A DNA stretch of 64,000 bases from Paenibacillus sp. V4I7 (GCF_030817275.1 NZ_JAUSZD010000002.1:5766001-5830000), one strand, 5' to 3'. Counted from the stretch's first letter, positions 42,587 to 51,648 are shown. Notes: generated by a model not told the origin, from the letters alone. Numbers and translations are program-made.

Positions 42587-43634
42587 GCAGCACCCCATAA
42601 ATTTGTGATCGTAAGAGAATACGTCTAGCCCAGCTTAAATGAGGTTTGATTTCATTCATTTTATTGGCATATGCGCTCTTAATAACGCCATGATCGCCAT
42701 TATTGTTCTTAATAATACTTGTAGCATCCGTATACTCTTCATGAGTCACCGCGTATAGCGATTGAACGGGTTTGATATGAGTAGGATGAATAATCGTCTT
42801 ACCAATCATGCCGTTCTCTTTATCCATAATCACTTCGCGAACCAAACCCTTTTGAGGGAAATATTCCCATACAGGTCCGGAAATAACGTAAGAGGCATCA
42901 ACACGTCCAAATATATTAATAATGTCAGCTACACAATCTCGAATCGGCGTTATGTCATAAATGGTCATCTCTGGACTGCGTCTCAAACCAAATAAGCTGG
43001 AGAAATCCGTAGCGCCAATTCTTACATTAAGGACCAAATCCTTATACTTCTCTAGGATCTCTTTAATCGTTTGAAGCGTATAGGTACGGCTTTCCTTATA
43101 AATCACAGGTCCAGACTCTAGAATTGGCAGACCATATAGTATAGGTGCAGAAGACGGTTTCTCGTCATTATAATTTTCTAGTATTTGAAAATAAGCCTCG
43201 CCATTATCTGCAGTAAATTTCGGGAATACAAATCCCGTTAAAAGGGCTACGTTCTCTTCTAATCTTTCGATCAAATAGTTTAACTGATTCACACTTCTTA
43301 CACGTACGAATAAAAGCGGAAGATTGTCCGTATGAAGAATTCCGACTTCAATGAAGGTGGCTAGCTGATTCATTTGATTCACCAATGATTCTTCTGCGGC
43401 ATGAACCTCATTTTCACCAACGGCATCTTCCAAATCAAGAATAACAGAAACAAGACCTTCAATTTTACCAAAAGCGATATCTTCCGCGAACGTGGGACGT
43501 GTAGCAGGCATATAAAGTGCAGCACCAATGGAATAAGCTAGGATTTCTTTGCGCGAATGATTATGGAAGGAAGTCGGAGGTAAATAAAATAGAGCTTTCT
43601 CTTCATCCGCTGTTAAATAATTAAAATATCTCAA
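42531..43634 (-). CDS. HpcH/CitE-like TIM-barrel C-C lyase of the Ter set
   Basis: 367 residues from TTG 43634, which has RBS GGAGG 8 bases upstream. The reading frame is open 11 codons further, but that part lacks an RBS. CitE-type features: LVSVILDLEDAVGENEV (metal-binding Glu/Asp), GFVFPKFTADNGEAYFQ, and LVLNVRIGATDFSSLFGLRR. It is the first gene of the enzyme block, after a hairpin that separates it from terC. Proposed to form or break a carbon-carbon bond in the Ter-linked metabolite. Confidence 0.84.
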   Translation of the reverse strand: MRYFNYLTADEEKALFYLPPTSFHNHSRKEILAYSIGAALYMPATRPTFAEDIAFGKIEGLVSVILDLEDAVGENEVHAAEESLVNQMNQLATFIEVGILHTDNLPLLFVRVRSVNQLNYLIERLEENVALLTGFVFPKFTADNGEAYFQILENYNDEKPSSAPILYGLPILESGPVIYKESRTYTLQTIKEILEKYKDLVLNVRIGATDFSSLFGLRRSPEMTIYDITPIRDCVADIINIFGRVDASYVISGPVWEYFPQKGLVREVIMDKENGMIGKTIIHPTHIKPVQSLYAVTHEEYTDATSIIKNNNGDHGVIKSAYANKMNEIKPHLSWARRILLRSQIYGVLHEQQQYEGLLLKHDRAYV

Positions 43635-43663
43635 TCCCGATTCCTCCCTCTTTCGTTTAAGAA

Positions 43664-43690
43664 ACAATCCCCCCGTAAAGGAGGGATTGT
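43664..43690 (-). terminator. Hairpin between terC and the enzyme block
   Basis: Minus strand: ACAATCCCTCC and GGGGGGATTGT, then TTTCTT. It could partly terminate ter transcripts and reduce expression of the enzyme genes. Confidence 0.65.
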
Positions 43691-43708
43691 CATTGTATAG
43701 TCGGTATA

Positions 43709-44452
43709 TTAGCTAGCTGATTCCTGCTTGTCCTTTTTGCGAAGCAAGCTAAGAACAATCGTGCCTCCAAATAGAGCAATGATGACTGAGAAGAAGAGAA
43801 TATGTGAGATATGGTAACCAAATGCACCTGCAATCATCTTAATACCGATAACGATAATAAGTATGAACGCTGTTTTCTCCAATTCCGGTATCTTGTCAAT
43901 GAGCTTTAAGAAGACTTGAGCTACACCTCTCATCATAAGAACTCCCAAGATGCCTCCAAGGAATAACACCCATACCTTTTCACTGACGCCAAATGCAGCT
44001 AGAACACTATCGACACTAAAAGCAATATCCATAACTTCTACTGCTAATACCGTACGCCAGAAGGAAAGTCCTTTATTCTTAACTTCACCTTCACCATCCA
44101 CTTCATGTTTCTTGAAGAAGAGATTACTGATGGCAATCCAGAGAAGATACGCACCGCCAAGCACTTTAATCCACGTAATTTGAACTAGGAAAGTACCTAC
44201 CCCAATAGCTATAAATCTGAAAACGTAGGCACCTAGAAGCCCATAGAATAAGGCTCTTTTCTGCTGTTCCTTAGGTAAATGCTTAACCATAACAGCGAGT
44301 ACTAATGCGTTATCAGCAGATAGTAAACCCTCTAGAAGAACAAGTGTACCGATAATTCCCCAGTTAACGGGATCGGTAAGTGTTTCTGAGAGCACTTCCC
44401 AACTAAAAAAGTTAAGAAAATTGTTAACAAAGCTTTGAAAAAAATCTGACAT
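43709..44452 (-). CDS. terC: TerC family integral membrane protein
   Basis: 247 residues, about seven membrane helices. TerC signatures: NWGIIGTLVLLEGLLSADNA (intramembrane acid), VLAVEVMDIAFSVDSVLAAF and the conserved ILGVLMMRGVAQVFLKLI. In Bacillota, TerC proteins affect manganese export and protein secretion; in ter operons they are the membrane partner of TerD/TerB. RBS GGAGGG is 7 bases before the ATG. It is 32 bases downstream of the TerA-like gene. Confidence 0.92.
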   Translation of the reverse strand: MSDFFQSFVNNFLNFFSWEVLSETLTDPVNWGIIGTLVLLEGLLSADNALVLAVMVKHLPKEQQKRALFYGLLGAYVFRFIAIGVGTFLVQITWIKVLGGAYLLWIAISNLFFKKHEVDGEGEVKNKGLSFWRTVLAVEVMDIAFSVDSVLAAFGVSEKVWVLFLGGILGVLMMRGVAQVFLKLIDKIPELEKTAFILIIVIGIKMIAGAFGYHISHILFFSVIIALFGGTIVLSLLRKKDKQESAS

Positions 44453-44484
44453 CCCTTGACCCTCCTGTATATTTCGCTAATTGT

Positions 44485-45741
44485 TTACTTATTTCCTGCA
44501 ACCCATCTCATTCCCCATCCAAAGGCTTCATCTAGCGCCTTATGACCGGAGAAATATTGAACAAGCCGCTCAATGCTAAATGTTTCATTATTTTGGTTAC
44601 GAATTAATGCAATGGCACACATGCCCTGACGATTATCATGCTCGTTCAATTTCACTTCGATATCGGGTCCGCCATCCTGCTTAATGGAGACTACGCCATC
44701 AGCTTCAGACCAAGTTGTTGCACCCTCGTAGATAAAAGTGAAAATAAGGATGCGTTCAAATTCAGAGAGCTTATTTCCATTGATTCGAATGTTCTCACCT
44801 GTCGTTACGGATCCTGTACGATCATCACCGTCTAAGGCGATATATGGTTCTCTATGAAGTGAACCAAACCGGTTACCAAGCGCTTGAATAACGCCCTTCT
44901 CACCATTCTTTAATTCATATAAACAAGCTAGATCCAGATCGATCCCTTTGGTTTTACCGAAAAATCCACTGGGTTTCTTCTTCTGATTCCAGTTTAAATT
45001 AATGACAATTTCCCCGAGATTGCCTGTTGTCTTCTTCTCAAGACTAATGCGATCGCCCTTCTTCTTCAATTCAATCTTATTCAGATTAATTGGAGCCGGA
45101 GGGATAAGAGGTGGTTTATTTGTTGGAGCTGGAGTTGAGACTGGGGGAGGCGTCGGTGTTGGATTAGGTACTGGGTTAGGTGTAGGTTCATCCTTAACCT
45201 CGATTCCGAAATTACCACACAGCGCTTTCAGCCCACCGGAAAAGCCAGATCCAATCGCACTGAATTTCCATTCCGTTCCATATCTATATAGTTCCCCTAC
45301 AACAATAGCTGTCTCAACGGAGAATTGATTTCCTAATTCATATCGCAACATATCTTGCCCTGTGCTAGGATGAAAAATCCGTAAATAAGCTTGAGTTACT
45401 TGGCTGAATTGCTGCTTTAATTTCTCACCCTCATGAATGGTTAGTGTGATAGCAACTTTCTCAACATTGGCTGGAACGTTGGAAAATTGAATAGAAAATT
45501 GCTTCTTATCGGTCCCTTGAGAGGGCCGATCGATAAAATTCACACCGCTTTTTGTTGGATTGTTGTAGAATACCAGCTGTTCGTCATTGTCTACCTTCCC
45601 ATTAGCGCCTAACAAGAATGCTGAGGTATCCAGATCTATGTTCGCAGGAGAGTTCCATCCGAGTCCAATACCAATCTGTGAGAGCCCCGGATTTGTTTTT
45701 GTAACATCCGTCTTTTGGCCTTTGACAAGAGATATATGCAT
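44485..45741 (-). CDS. TerA-like protein: two TerD-type domains joined by a proline linker
   Basis: 418 residues from ATG 45741 (RBS AAGGGA). Residues 1-180 form a TerD domain ([26 protein letters not shown]-type core; [20 protein letters not shown]), but its calcium loop reads NFIDRPSQGTDKKQF instead of the GDNRTGxGDGDDEQ of its neighbours, so calcium binding there is doubtful. A Pro/Thr/Asn-rich linker follows (PTPNPVPNPTPTPPPVSTPA). The C-terminal domain matches TerA (DLDLACLYELKNGEKGVIQA; IALDGDDRTGSVTTGENIRI). It probably acts in the TerA/TerD membrane-linked stress complex. Confidence 0.87.
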   Translation of the reverse strand: MHISLVKGQKTDVTKTNPGLSQIGIGLGWNSPANIDLDTSAFLLGANGKVDNDEQLVFYNNPTKSGVNFIDRPSQGTDKKQFSIQFSNVPANVEKVAITLTIHEGEKLKQQFSQVTQAYLRIFHPSTGQDMLRYELGNQFSVETAIVVGELYRYGTEWKFSAIGSGFSGGLKALCGNFGIEVKDEPTPNPVPNPTPTPPPVSTPAPTNKPPLIPPAPINLNKIELKKKGDRISLEKKTTGNLGEIVINLNWNQKKKPSGFFGKTKGIDLDLACLYELKNGEKGVIQALGNRFGSLHREPYIALDGDDRTGSVTTGENIRINGNKLSEFERILIFTFIYEGATTWSEADGVVSIKQDGGPDIEVKLNEHDNRQGMCAIALIRNQNNETFSIERLVQYFSGHKALDEAFGWGMRWVAGNK

Positions 45742-45813
45742 AAGGGCTGTCCCTTCCGTACTCAATAATTGAAGGGTGATGCCTTGCTCGCACCACCCCA
45801 CCTGTTTCTGAAT

Positions 45814-46401
45814 TTACTGGGCATCAAGTCCGTAGTTTTTACAAAGGGCTTGAAGACCACCTTGAAAGCCACTTCCTACTGCTTGGAACTTCCATTCTTG
45901 ACCTTGGCTGTCTCGGTACAATTCACAAATGACAACGGCAGTTTCTACTGAAAAGTCCTCGCCCAAGTCATAACGTAAAATCTCCCGATTCGTTACCTCA
46001 TCAACAAGACGAACGAACGCATTCGATACTTGTCCGAAATTTTGGTTGCGATTCGATCCATCATGAATCGTAACAGCTATTCCTACTCGGTGAATATGCG
46101 CAGGGATTTTGGAGAAATCAACTCGGATTTGCTCGTCATCCCCATCACCATCACCTGTACGATTATCGCCGGTGTGCTCAACGCAGCCATTGACACCAAC
46201 CAAGTTGTTGTAAAAAATGAAGTCCTCAAGCCCTTTGGCTTTACCTTCAGCATGAAGCAGAAAGGCTGACGCATCCAAATCGAATGAATGCCCACCACTA
46301 TATTTGTTCGTATCCCAACCTAATCCGATAATCGCCTTACTCAGGCCAGGGTTCGTCTTGGTTAAGTCAATTCTTTGACCTTTGGACAAGCTGATTGTCA
46401 T
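45814..46401 (-). CDS. terD: TerD family protein (3)
   Basis: 195 residues. Starts [20 protein letters not shown]; calcium motif [14 protein letters not shown]; end [18 protein letters not shown]. TerD proteins bind calcium and form cytoplasmic assemblies linked to tellurite, phage and metal stress. RBS AAGGAGA is 6 bases before the ATG. Two hairpin repeats separate it from the upstream terD copy. Confidence 0.95.
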   Translation of the reverse strand: MTISLSKGQRIDLTKTNPGLSKAIIGLGWDTNKYSGGHSFDLDASAFLLHAEGKAKGLEDFIFYNNLVGVNGCVEHTGDNRTGDGDGDDEQIRVDFSKIPAHIHRVGIAVTIHDGSNRNQNFGQVSNAFVRLVDEVTNREILRYDLGEDFSVETAVVICELYRDSQGQEWKFQAVGSGFQGGLQALCKNYGLDAQ

Positions 46402-46414
46402 TGCTGCATCTCCT

Positions 46415-46487
46415 TAGAGTTTTCGCAAGAAAACTAGCATCGTAAGCATTACCTATAGAGTTTTCGCAAGAAAACTAGCATGATAAG
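46415..46487. repeat. Two tandem copies of the hairpin repeat in the ter operon
   Basis: TAGAGTTTTCGCAAGAAAACTAGCAT occurs at 46415-46440 and 46456-46481, a period of 41 bases (written here beyond its core AGTTTTC-GCAA-GAAAACT). Each copy folds as a 7-pair stem with a GCAA (GNRA) loop. Copy 1 continues as CGTAAGCAT, matching the reverse of the copy at 26738-26770. It lies between two terD genes, inside the likely transcript. Confidence 0.85.
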
Positions 46488-46494
46488 TAAAATC

Positions 46495-47076
46495 TTAGGA
46501 AGTTTGCAAGCCGTAATCGCGAGCTAAACCTGCAAGACCGTCTTTGTAGCCACTACCGATTGCGCTGAATTTCCATTCGCCAGCGTTACGGTACAATTCA
46601 CCGATAACTACGCCTGTTTCAATGGAGAAGTCTTCTCCTAGATCAAAACGAATCAATTCTGCGCCTGAACCTTCGTTAAGAATACGAACGTAAGCATTGG
46701 AAACTTGTCCAAAGTTTTGCGCTCTTGCTTCAGCATCATGAATTGTGATGCAGAAAGCAATCTTCTCAGTTTCAGCTGGTACTGCGCTTAGATCAACACT
46801 TACTTGCTCATCGTCGCCATCGCCAGCACCTGTACGGTTGTCGCCGTTATGTACGATGGACCCATTCGAATTCTTCGGGTTGTTGTAGAAGATGAAATCT
46901 GAATCAGATCCTACTTTACCGGAAGCATTTACAGCGAAAATGGAAGCGTCTAGATCGAAGTCTTTACCGCCATCATATTTGTTCGTGTCCCAACCTAAAC
47001 CAACAACAACTTTAGTTAGACCTGGGTTTGTTTTCGTTAAATCTACTTTTTGACCTTTGGATAGTGAAATTGCCAT
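46495..47076 (-). CDS. terD: TerD family protein (2)
   Basis: 193 residues, [20 protein letters not shown] to [16 protein letters not shown], with calcium motif [14 protein letters not shown] and the core [20 protein letters not shown]. It follows terD (1) by 39 bases and has RBS GAGG. About as long as the family norm. Confidence 0.95.
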   Translation of the reverse strand: MAISLSKGQKVDLTKTNPGLTKVVVGLGWDTNKYDGGKDFDLDASIFAVNASGKVGSDSDFIFYNNPKNSNGSIVHNGDNRTGAGDGDDEQVSVDLSAVPAETEKIAFCITIHDAEARAQNFGQVSNAYVRILNEGSGAELIRFDLGEDFSIETGVVIGELYRNAGEWKFSAIGSGYKDGLAGLARDYGLQTS

Positions 47077-47115
47077 TGAATATGACCTCGCTTTATAGGG
47101 GATTTGGTGTTGCTA

Positions 47116-47715
47116 TTATTGATAACGTTTAACTAATTGTCCAACCGTTGTATCCGTGCTTCCTTCACCAATCGCGTTGAATTTCCATTCGCCGCTATGA
47201 CGATAAATTTCACCAACAATCAGGGATGTTTTACCTGAATAATCTTCGGTCAGATTAAACTTGATCAATTCTTGTTTATTCGAATCATTCACCAACCGGA
47301 TGTAGGCGGATTGAACGAGACCGAAATCTTGCTTTCTATTCACGCAGTCGTAGATATTAACAACGAAAACGATCTTACTAACATCCGCAGGAACTTGTCC
47401 TAAATTAACAGATACTTGCTCATCATCGCCATCACCTTCCCCTGTGCGGTTATCACCGGAGTGAACAACTGAACCATCAGGGCTTTGCAAGTTAGCGAAG
47501 AAAACAACATTCTTCTCTTTAGTTAATTTCCCATTCTCATCTAATAAGATGACGGAAGCGTCGCAATCAATTTCAACAGCTGTTTTCTTGGATCCGAAGA
47601 AACCTTTCTTCTCCACAACCGCAGGATCCCAACCTAGTCCAACTACAACTTTGGAAAGACCCGCATTACCTTTTGTTAAATCAATTTTCTGACCTTTGAC
47701 CAAACTAATTGTCAA
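47116..47715 (-). CDS. terD: TerD family protein (1)
   Basis: 199 residues from TTG 47715, chosen because GGAGG lies 8 bases upstream and the resulting start LTISLVKGQKIDLTKGNAGL aligns with the other copies. A GTG at 47722-47724 is inside the RBS. Calcium motif GDNRTGEGDGDDEQ. It has an insertion VVEKKGFFGSKKTAVEID, absent from the other two and similar to a segment of the TerA-like protein (KKKPSGFFGKTKGIDLD). It follows terB. Confidence 0.93.
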   Translation of the reverse strand: MTISLVKGQKIDLTKGNAGLSKVVVGLGWDPAVVEKKGFFGSKKTAVEIDCDASVILLDENGKLTKEKNVVFFANLQSPDGSVVHSGDNRTGEGDGDDEQVSVNLGQVPADVSKIVFVVNIYDCVNRKQDFGLVQSAYIRLVNDSNKQELIKFNLTEDYSGKTSLIVGEIYRHSGEWKFNAIGEGSTDTTVGQLVKRYQ

Positions 47716-47821
47716 CGAGGTCACCTCCCTTCATATCCTGTATTAGTACACTCTTTCATTTGATACGGATAAAGTTCAAACACGTTTCATTTTTTCAATT
47801 AAATTATTTGTAAATTGACGA

Positions 47822-48268
47822 TCACAGACTAAATTCGCTAGGATTGAGGTTCAGCGCTGTACAAATATCTTTGACAACCTTCTTCTCTTGATCATCAAAA
47901 TCTCCGTCTGCAGCACCAATTGCGCAGCATACCGCAATGATGATTCGTCCAACTTCCGGCTTATTGTTAAACTTGGAAATAACTTTAAGCGCCTCTTGCT
48001 TGCCTACAATGCCTGAGAACTCAAAGTTGCCAGCAAAGTGGTTAAAGCGAGCGATGACATTACTGACATCAAATACTTTAAGTTCTTCGCTGCGGCTGAT
48101 GTAACCAATCATCTTTTCTTTTTCTGAATTACCAATGCTGCCATCCGCGGCTGCTACAATCGCACAACCTGCTACAACGGCATCCAGAAAATCTTTGTTC
48201 TGAAATTTTTTGACTTGCTCTGACAAGCCCGTTTTCGCGCTTGAAAACCATGATTTAAACGTACTCAT
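47822..48268 (-). CDS. terB: TerB tellurite/stress resistance protein
   Basis: 148 residues from ATG 48268 (RBS GGTGGT). All-helical TerB fold with two metal-binding acidic turns, AAADGSIGNSEKEKM and GAADGDFDDQEKKVV. TerB links TerC at the membrane with TerD in the cytoplasm. It is the first gene of the locus; the operon order is terB, three terD, TerA-like, terC, then the enzyme block. Confidence 0.93.
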   Translation of the reverse strand: MSTFKSWFSSAKTGLSEQVKKFQNKDFLDAVVAGCAIVAAADGSIGNSEKEKMIGYISRSEELKVFDVSNVIARFNHFAGNFEFSGIVGKQEALKVISKFNNKPEVGRIIIAVCCAIGAADGDFDDQEKKVVKDICTALNLNPSEFSL

Positions 48269-48722
48269 TTCAGCACCACCTATATGATTTAGTAACACAT
48301 TTTGACTATAGGCTACATTTTTCTCCACAATAGTCTATGTTCACAGTTTATACGATTACACATTTGTTTTCAAATATTGGAATTTCGAAGCGGCTATGGG
48401 GAATAATTCAACCTAAACGTCATAAAACCGCCCAAAGCGGACGGTTAATTAGACTAAGTAAATGAAATAGAAATGAGTACCAACATAAACTGACTTTTAG
48501 ATAGCAGCCTCTACTTTCGTGTAGCGATTTGCAGGATTCGGTACCTAGGTTTCCCCGCAATGTGTCAGATTCATACTCTTTTCGGTATATACCGCGCATA
48601 AAGAACCCAGATACTGGCCTGTTGAATTAAATAGGGGGTTTGTCAAAACCTAAACAATGAAAAGCACGAAATTCGTGAATGCGGCCTTCCGCCAATTAGT
48701 AAATTAAAAGGTTTCGTGGTAA
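48269..48722. other. Intergenic stretch upstream of terB
   Basis: 454 bases between terB and an unknown gene, both on minus, so it holds the terB promoter. I found only a poor candidate (TTGAAA with TATAAA 15 bases on, near 48345-48371, minus strand). Small inverted repeats are ACCGCCC/GGACGGT (48426-48446) and CACGAAATTCGTG (48665-48677). No coding sequence recognised. Confidence 0.4.
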
Positions 48723-49562
48723 CTAAACCTTCCAGTTCAATACGGTTTCCAGCATGGATTTCAGATGTTTCACTCGGTGCAGCTCAGGTTTTGCTTTTAC
48801 TATATTAAATTCATCCCTTATATGCTGGATGAAATCAATCCGTAAGTGTTCTAGCTGCTCCCCTGTTAAGACGTACGAATAATCTACGACTGATTCGTAG
48901 GTATGGTACCATTCGCTATTTTCCAAGAAAGTAAAGGATGAACGTTCGTACCACTCTTTTACATGACTTTTCAATACAGTTGTAATGGTAACATCGTTCC
49001 CCGACATTGCGTAGAGTCTATCAGAAGAAATTAGGTTTCTGTACTTGATCATGTTGTCATCCGGGAACGAATTGGGAAGTGCATAAAACTGGATGACAGA
49101 GTCCAAAATCTCCATATAGGCTTGTGGTCCAGCCTGTTTCGGATTAAATTGACACTTAACCGCGGCATGGGCGATGCTCTTAAGCAAACTTAGAGCTTCT
49201 GCGGCTTCCTTTTTATCAGGCGAACCTTGAAAAAACAACCCTTGCTTTCCCGCACGAATTTCAGCCCGGTCAATCGCATCATGGATCGCATCTTCAAATT
49301 GATCTTTGCTGTACGGTGCCCACTGATCGATATGATCGGTAAGTTCCACGCTCATGCCAAACTCCCTACGGATAATGCTCAGCAGGTTAATCCCGCCACT
49401 GCCGTTTACTACAGCAAATATATCGTGTAAAAACCTTTCCATGTTTTTTGCCTTTTTCGTGGCCCCCATAATTTCACTAGGAATTGTATAAATGGTCTCA
49501 GCCTTTTTTTGTTCGAGATCGGTAATAAGCTGCTTCAATTCTGAGAGTAATGGATGCTCCAT
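48723..49562 (-). CDS. Hypothetical protein, 279 aa
   Basis: Not recognised. 279 residues, soluble, mostly helical by composition. It starts MEHPLLSELKQLITDLEQKK with RBS GGAGG 7 bases upstream. Readable parts are NVVNGSGGINLLSIIRREFG-like VVNGSGGINLLSIIRREFGM and DAIDRAEIRAGKQGLFFQGS. The segment EIRAGKQGLFF and a series of conserved-looking Trp/Tyr residues near the C-terminus give no family. It is probably monocistronic, between the ter locus and the zinc cluster. Confidence 0.65.
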   Translation of the reverse strand: MEHPLLSELKQLITDLEQKKAETIYTIPSEIMGATKKAKNMERFLHDIFAVVNGSGGINLLSIIRREFGMSVELTDHIDQWAPYSKDQFEDAIHDAIDRAEIRAGKQGLFFQGSPDKKEAAEALSLLKSIAHAAVKCQFNPKQAGPQAYMEILDSVIQFYALPNSFPDDNMIKYRNLISSDRLYAMSGNDVTITTVLKSHVKEWYERSSFTFLENSEWYHTYESVVDYSYVLTGEQLEHLRIDFIQHIRDEFNIVKAKPELHRVKHLKSMLETVLNWKV

Positions 49563-49638
49563 TCTTCAATCCTCCACGTCTTTTTACTACTAGATAGTTC
49601 CCCCTCCAACTCGTTTTTATCAAGTTCAGACCATTTAT

Positions 49639-50019
49639 GAAAAACAAAAAAGGCTTGCTCCGACATGTAGGAGAAAACCTAATTTCCTTTCCAGGGCATG
49701 ATCTGGATGGTTCATTAGAATGCACTCGGTACAATAACCATAGACATCAAGCTTGTAGCTAATGGGCTTGAAACTGTTGGTTAGTGTGGGGAGCCCGAAA
49801 CGCTCCGTCACTAAATCAAGAAATCGTGCCGTAACTCAGTCCTATAAATTATTTTTCCATCTTCTGATAGATATCGATGGCAGATAATGGCTTTGCGGAA
49901 TTTAGAATAAGATCTATCATGGCTTTGCGCTGTTCAGTTAATCGCATGCCCTTGCTAGCTAATTTCTTAAACTGTTCCTGCAAGTCATGATGGTCATCTA
50001 TTGGATGCTGTCCCTTCAT
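49639..50019 (-). pseudogene. Decayed Fur-family regulator gene (Zur/Fur-like)
   Basis: Two fragments of a Fur-family protein in different frames. The N-terminal one starts at ATG 50019 (RBS GGAG) and reads QFKKLASKGMRLTEQRKAMI then SAKPLSAIDIYQKMEK, ending at a stop at 49851; this is the start of the winged-helix domain. The second, open from about 49835 to 49637, reads FLDLVTERFGLPTLTNSFKP then ISYKLDVYGYCTECILMNHP, the dimerisation-domain end with the C-terminal CxxC. About 60 residues in between, including the recognition helix and the first CxxC, are missing. The gene therefore lost an internal part. Its position at the end of a zinc-homeostasis cluster suggests it was a Zur-like repressor. 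Confidence 0.72.
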
Positions 50020-50044
50020 TCGAAGTGCTCTCCTTCTACTTCAG

Positions 50045-50881
50045 CTATGATACAGCTCCAGCTGGTGCTGCATCTCTAGGTAAGGTTCTTGGATTGTAAG
50101 CTGCATAACCGTGAGCGATTTTCTCGTAACTCATTTCACTATCTTCAATGATCATTTTGCGCTTGGCCTTCAAAATAATTTGTTCAATGTCAGCAAAGCT
50201 GCAGCCTTGCAGCAGTTCCTTCGACTGCTCGATGAGCTTCCTATTTTCCTGCGAATCCCCAAGTAATTTAGTCAAAAACACATCAAGCTCCGCTTTGCCA
50301 GGCAATTCATACGTCATTCGCGTATCAAACCGACGCCACACGGCCGTATCCAATTCTTCTTCCAAATTCGTCGCGGCAATAAATGTGCTATTACTATGGA
50401 ATTCATCTAGACATTGCAGCAAAGTATTGACCACTCGCGCCATCTCTTTCACTTCATCAATAGAATCTCTAGCCCTTGCAATAGCATCGAATTCATCGAG
50501 AAACAGCACACATGGTGCAAGCTTGGCGAATTCGAATATTTTTCGAATATTCGATCCCGTTTCACCGAGATGACTATGAATAATCGCATCCAATCGAACG
50601 ACAATGAGTGGAAGCTCCAAACGAGACGCCAGATAATAGGCCGTTAATGTTTTCCCCGTTCCCGGCGGGCCAAACATAACGATTTTATTCGGAACAGACA
50701 CTTCGGCTTCTTCGAACTTTTGTTTCATATTCTGAATGGTTATAAATTCTTCCACGATTTGCTGATTATTTTCTTGCAGGACGATATGTTTGATTTTCTT
50801 CAGACACTCATCAGGTGTATAAACAGTTGCCGTTTCAATCCCTTTGGATTTGGGCAGCCTGATATTCTTTTTAGTGGTCAT
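50045..50881 (-). CDS. AAA+ ATPase, 278 aa
   Basis: Single AAA+ module in a short protein. Walker A MFGPPGTGKTLTAYYLA, Walker B CVLFLDEFDAIARARD, sensor 1 TFIAATNLEEELD, arginine-finger region WRRFDTRMTYELPGKAELD. It resembles the ATPase module of FtsH/spastin-like proteins without a peptidase or membrane part. RBS GAGGAG lies before ATG 50881. It follows an unknown gene by 37 bases and probably works with it. No known defence system was recognised. Confidence 0.83.
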   Translation of the reverse strand: MTTKKNIRLPKSKGIETATVYTPDECLKKIKHIVLQENNQQIVEEFITIQNMKQKFEEAEVSVPNKIVMFGPPGTGKTLTAYYLASRLELPLIVVRLDAIIHSHLGETGSNIRKIFEFAKLAPCVLFLDEFDAIARARDSIDEVKEMARVVNTLLQCLDEFHSNSTFIAATNLEEELDTAVWRRFDTRMTYELPGKAELDVFLTKLLGDSQENRKLIEQSKELLQGCSFADIEQIILKAKRKMIIEDSEMSYEKIAHGYAAYNPRTLPRDAAPAGAVS

Positions 50882-50918
50882 ATCTTTAATTGCTCCTCAT
50901 TTTGTACGTATTCGCTGC

Positions 50919-51392
50919 CTAAACCTCATTCTCAAAGGATTCAGCGCATTGCTGGATCATCTGACAAAAGGAACGGTTGTGGCCTATGTAAAAGGATGAA
51001 AGATCGTATCGGTTCCTCGCGGGTTCAAAGGAAATCAACAAGCGATGTCTCATGCGCTTCATGGTCAATTGGACAAATTTCTCAGCTCGCTCAGAGGCTA
51101 TGATCGTGAGATAAGCATACAGGGAATGGTCTTCTGGTTCGTCAAGCGGGCTTACACCTGCACAAGAGAATTCAGTCGCTATTTGCTTCTGCTGAAGTAA
51201 TATCAAGGCTGGAAACAATTCCGTATCCACGTGGATATGTCCGAGAAGTGTAGTCTTCTTAGCATGCTTGCGCTGTTTCTCACGTGCCGCCCATTGCAAT
51301 AATTCTTGCTCGCGGCGACGCCACTGAGCATTCGTGTGATGACTTAGAATGACTTCTTTTTCCTCATTGGTATTCAAACTCATCAAGCCCAT
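50919..51392 (-). CDS. Hypothetical protein, 157 aa, partner of the AAA+ ATPase
   Basis: Not recognised. Basic N-terminal half (WRRREQELLQWAAREKQRKH) followed by a globular part (HIHVDTELFPALILLQQKQI; EFSCAGVSPLDEPEDHSLYA; FEPARNRYDLSSFYIG). The start is ATG 51392 (GAGG, 6 bases) or ATG 51383. It lies between rpmG and the AAA+ gene, all on minus, so all may belong to one zinc-limitation transcript. Function open. Confidence 0.6.
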   Translation of the reverse strand: MGLMSLNTNEEKEVILSHHTNAQWRRREQELLQWAAREKQRKHAKKTTLLGHIHVDTELFPALILLQQKQIATEFSCAGVSPLDEPEDHSLYAYLTIIASERAEKFVQLTMKRMRHRLLISFEPARNRYDLSSFYIGHNRSFCQMIQQCAESFENEV

Positions 51393-51464
51393 CAGCCTCC
51401 TCTTGGATAATCCCCTTCACAAAGCAGAAAACCCGGACAAGTAAGCCCGGACTTTCTTGGTTTA

Positions 51465-51614
51465 TTAACGTGTTTCGCGATGAAGAGTGTGACGCTTCAG
51501 ACGTGGACAATACTTTTTCAGCTCCAAACGAGAGGTTTGTGTTCTTTTATTCTTCGTCGTTGTATAGTTTCTGTCACCTGTTTCCGTACACGCCAATGTA
51601 ATAATGACTCTCAT
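51465..51614 (-). CDS. rpmG: 50S ribosomal protein L33, zinc-independent form
   Basis: 49 residues, [20 protein letters not shown], then [20 protein letters not shown]. It has only single cysteines at 9 and 37 where the zinc-binding form has two CxxC pairs, so this is the C-minus paralog that replaces the zinc form under zinc starvation. RBS GGAGGTG is 6 bases before ATG 51614. It lies 34 bases after the CobW-type GTPase gene, whose promoter has a Zur-type box. Confidence 0.92.
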   Translation of the reverse strand: MRVIITLACTETGDRNYTTTKNKRTQTSRLELKKYCPRLKRHTLHRETR

Positions 51615-51648
51615 GCTGTTCACCTCCTATCATACATCATTGCTGAAT

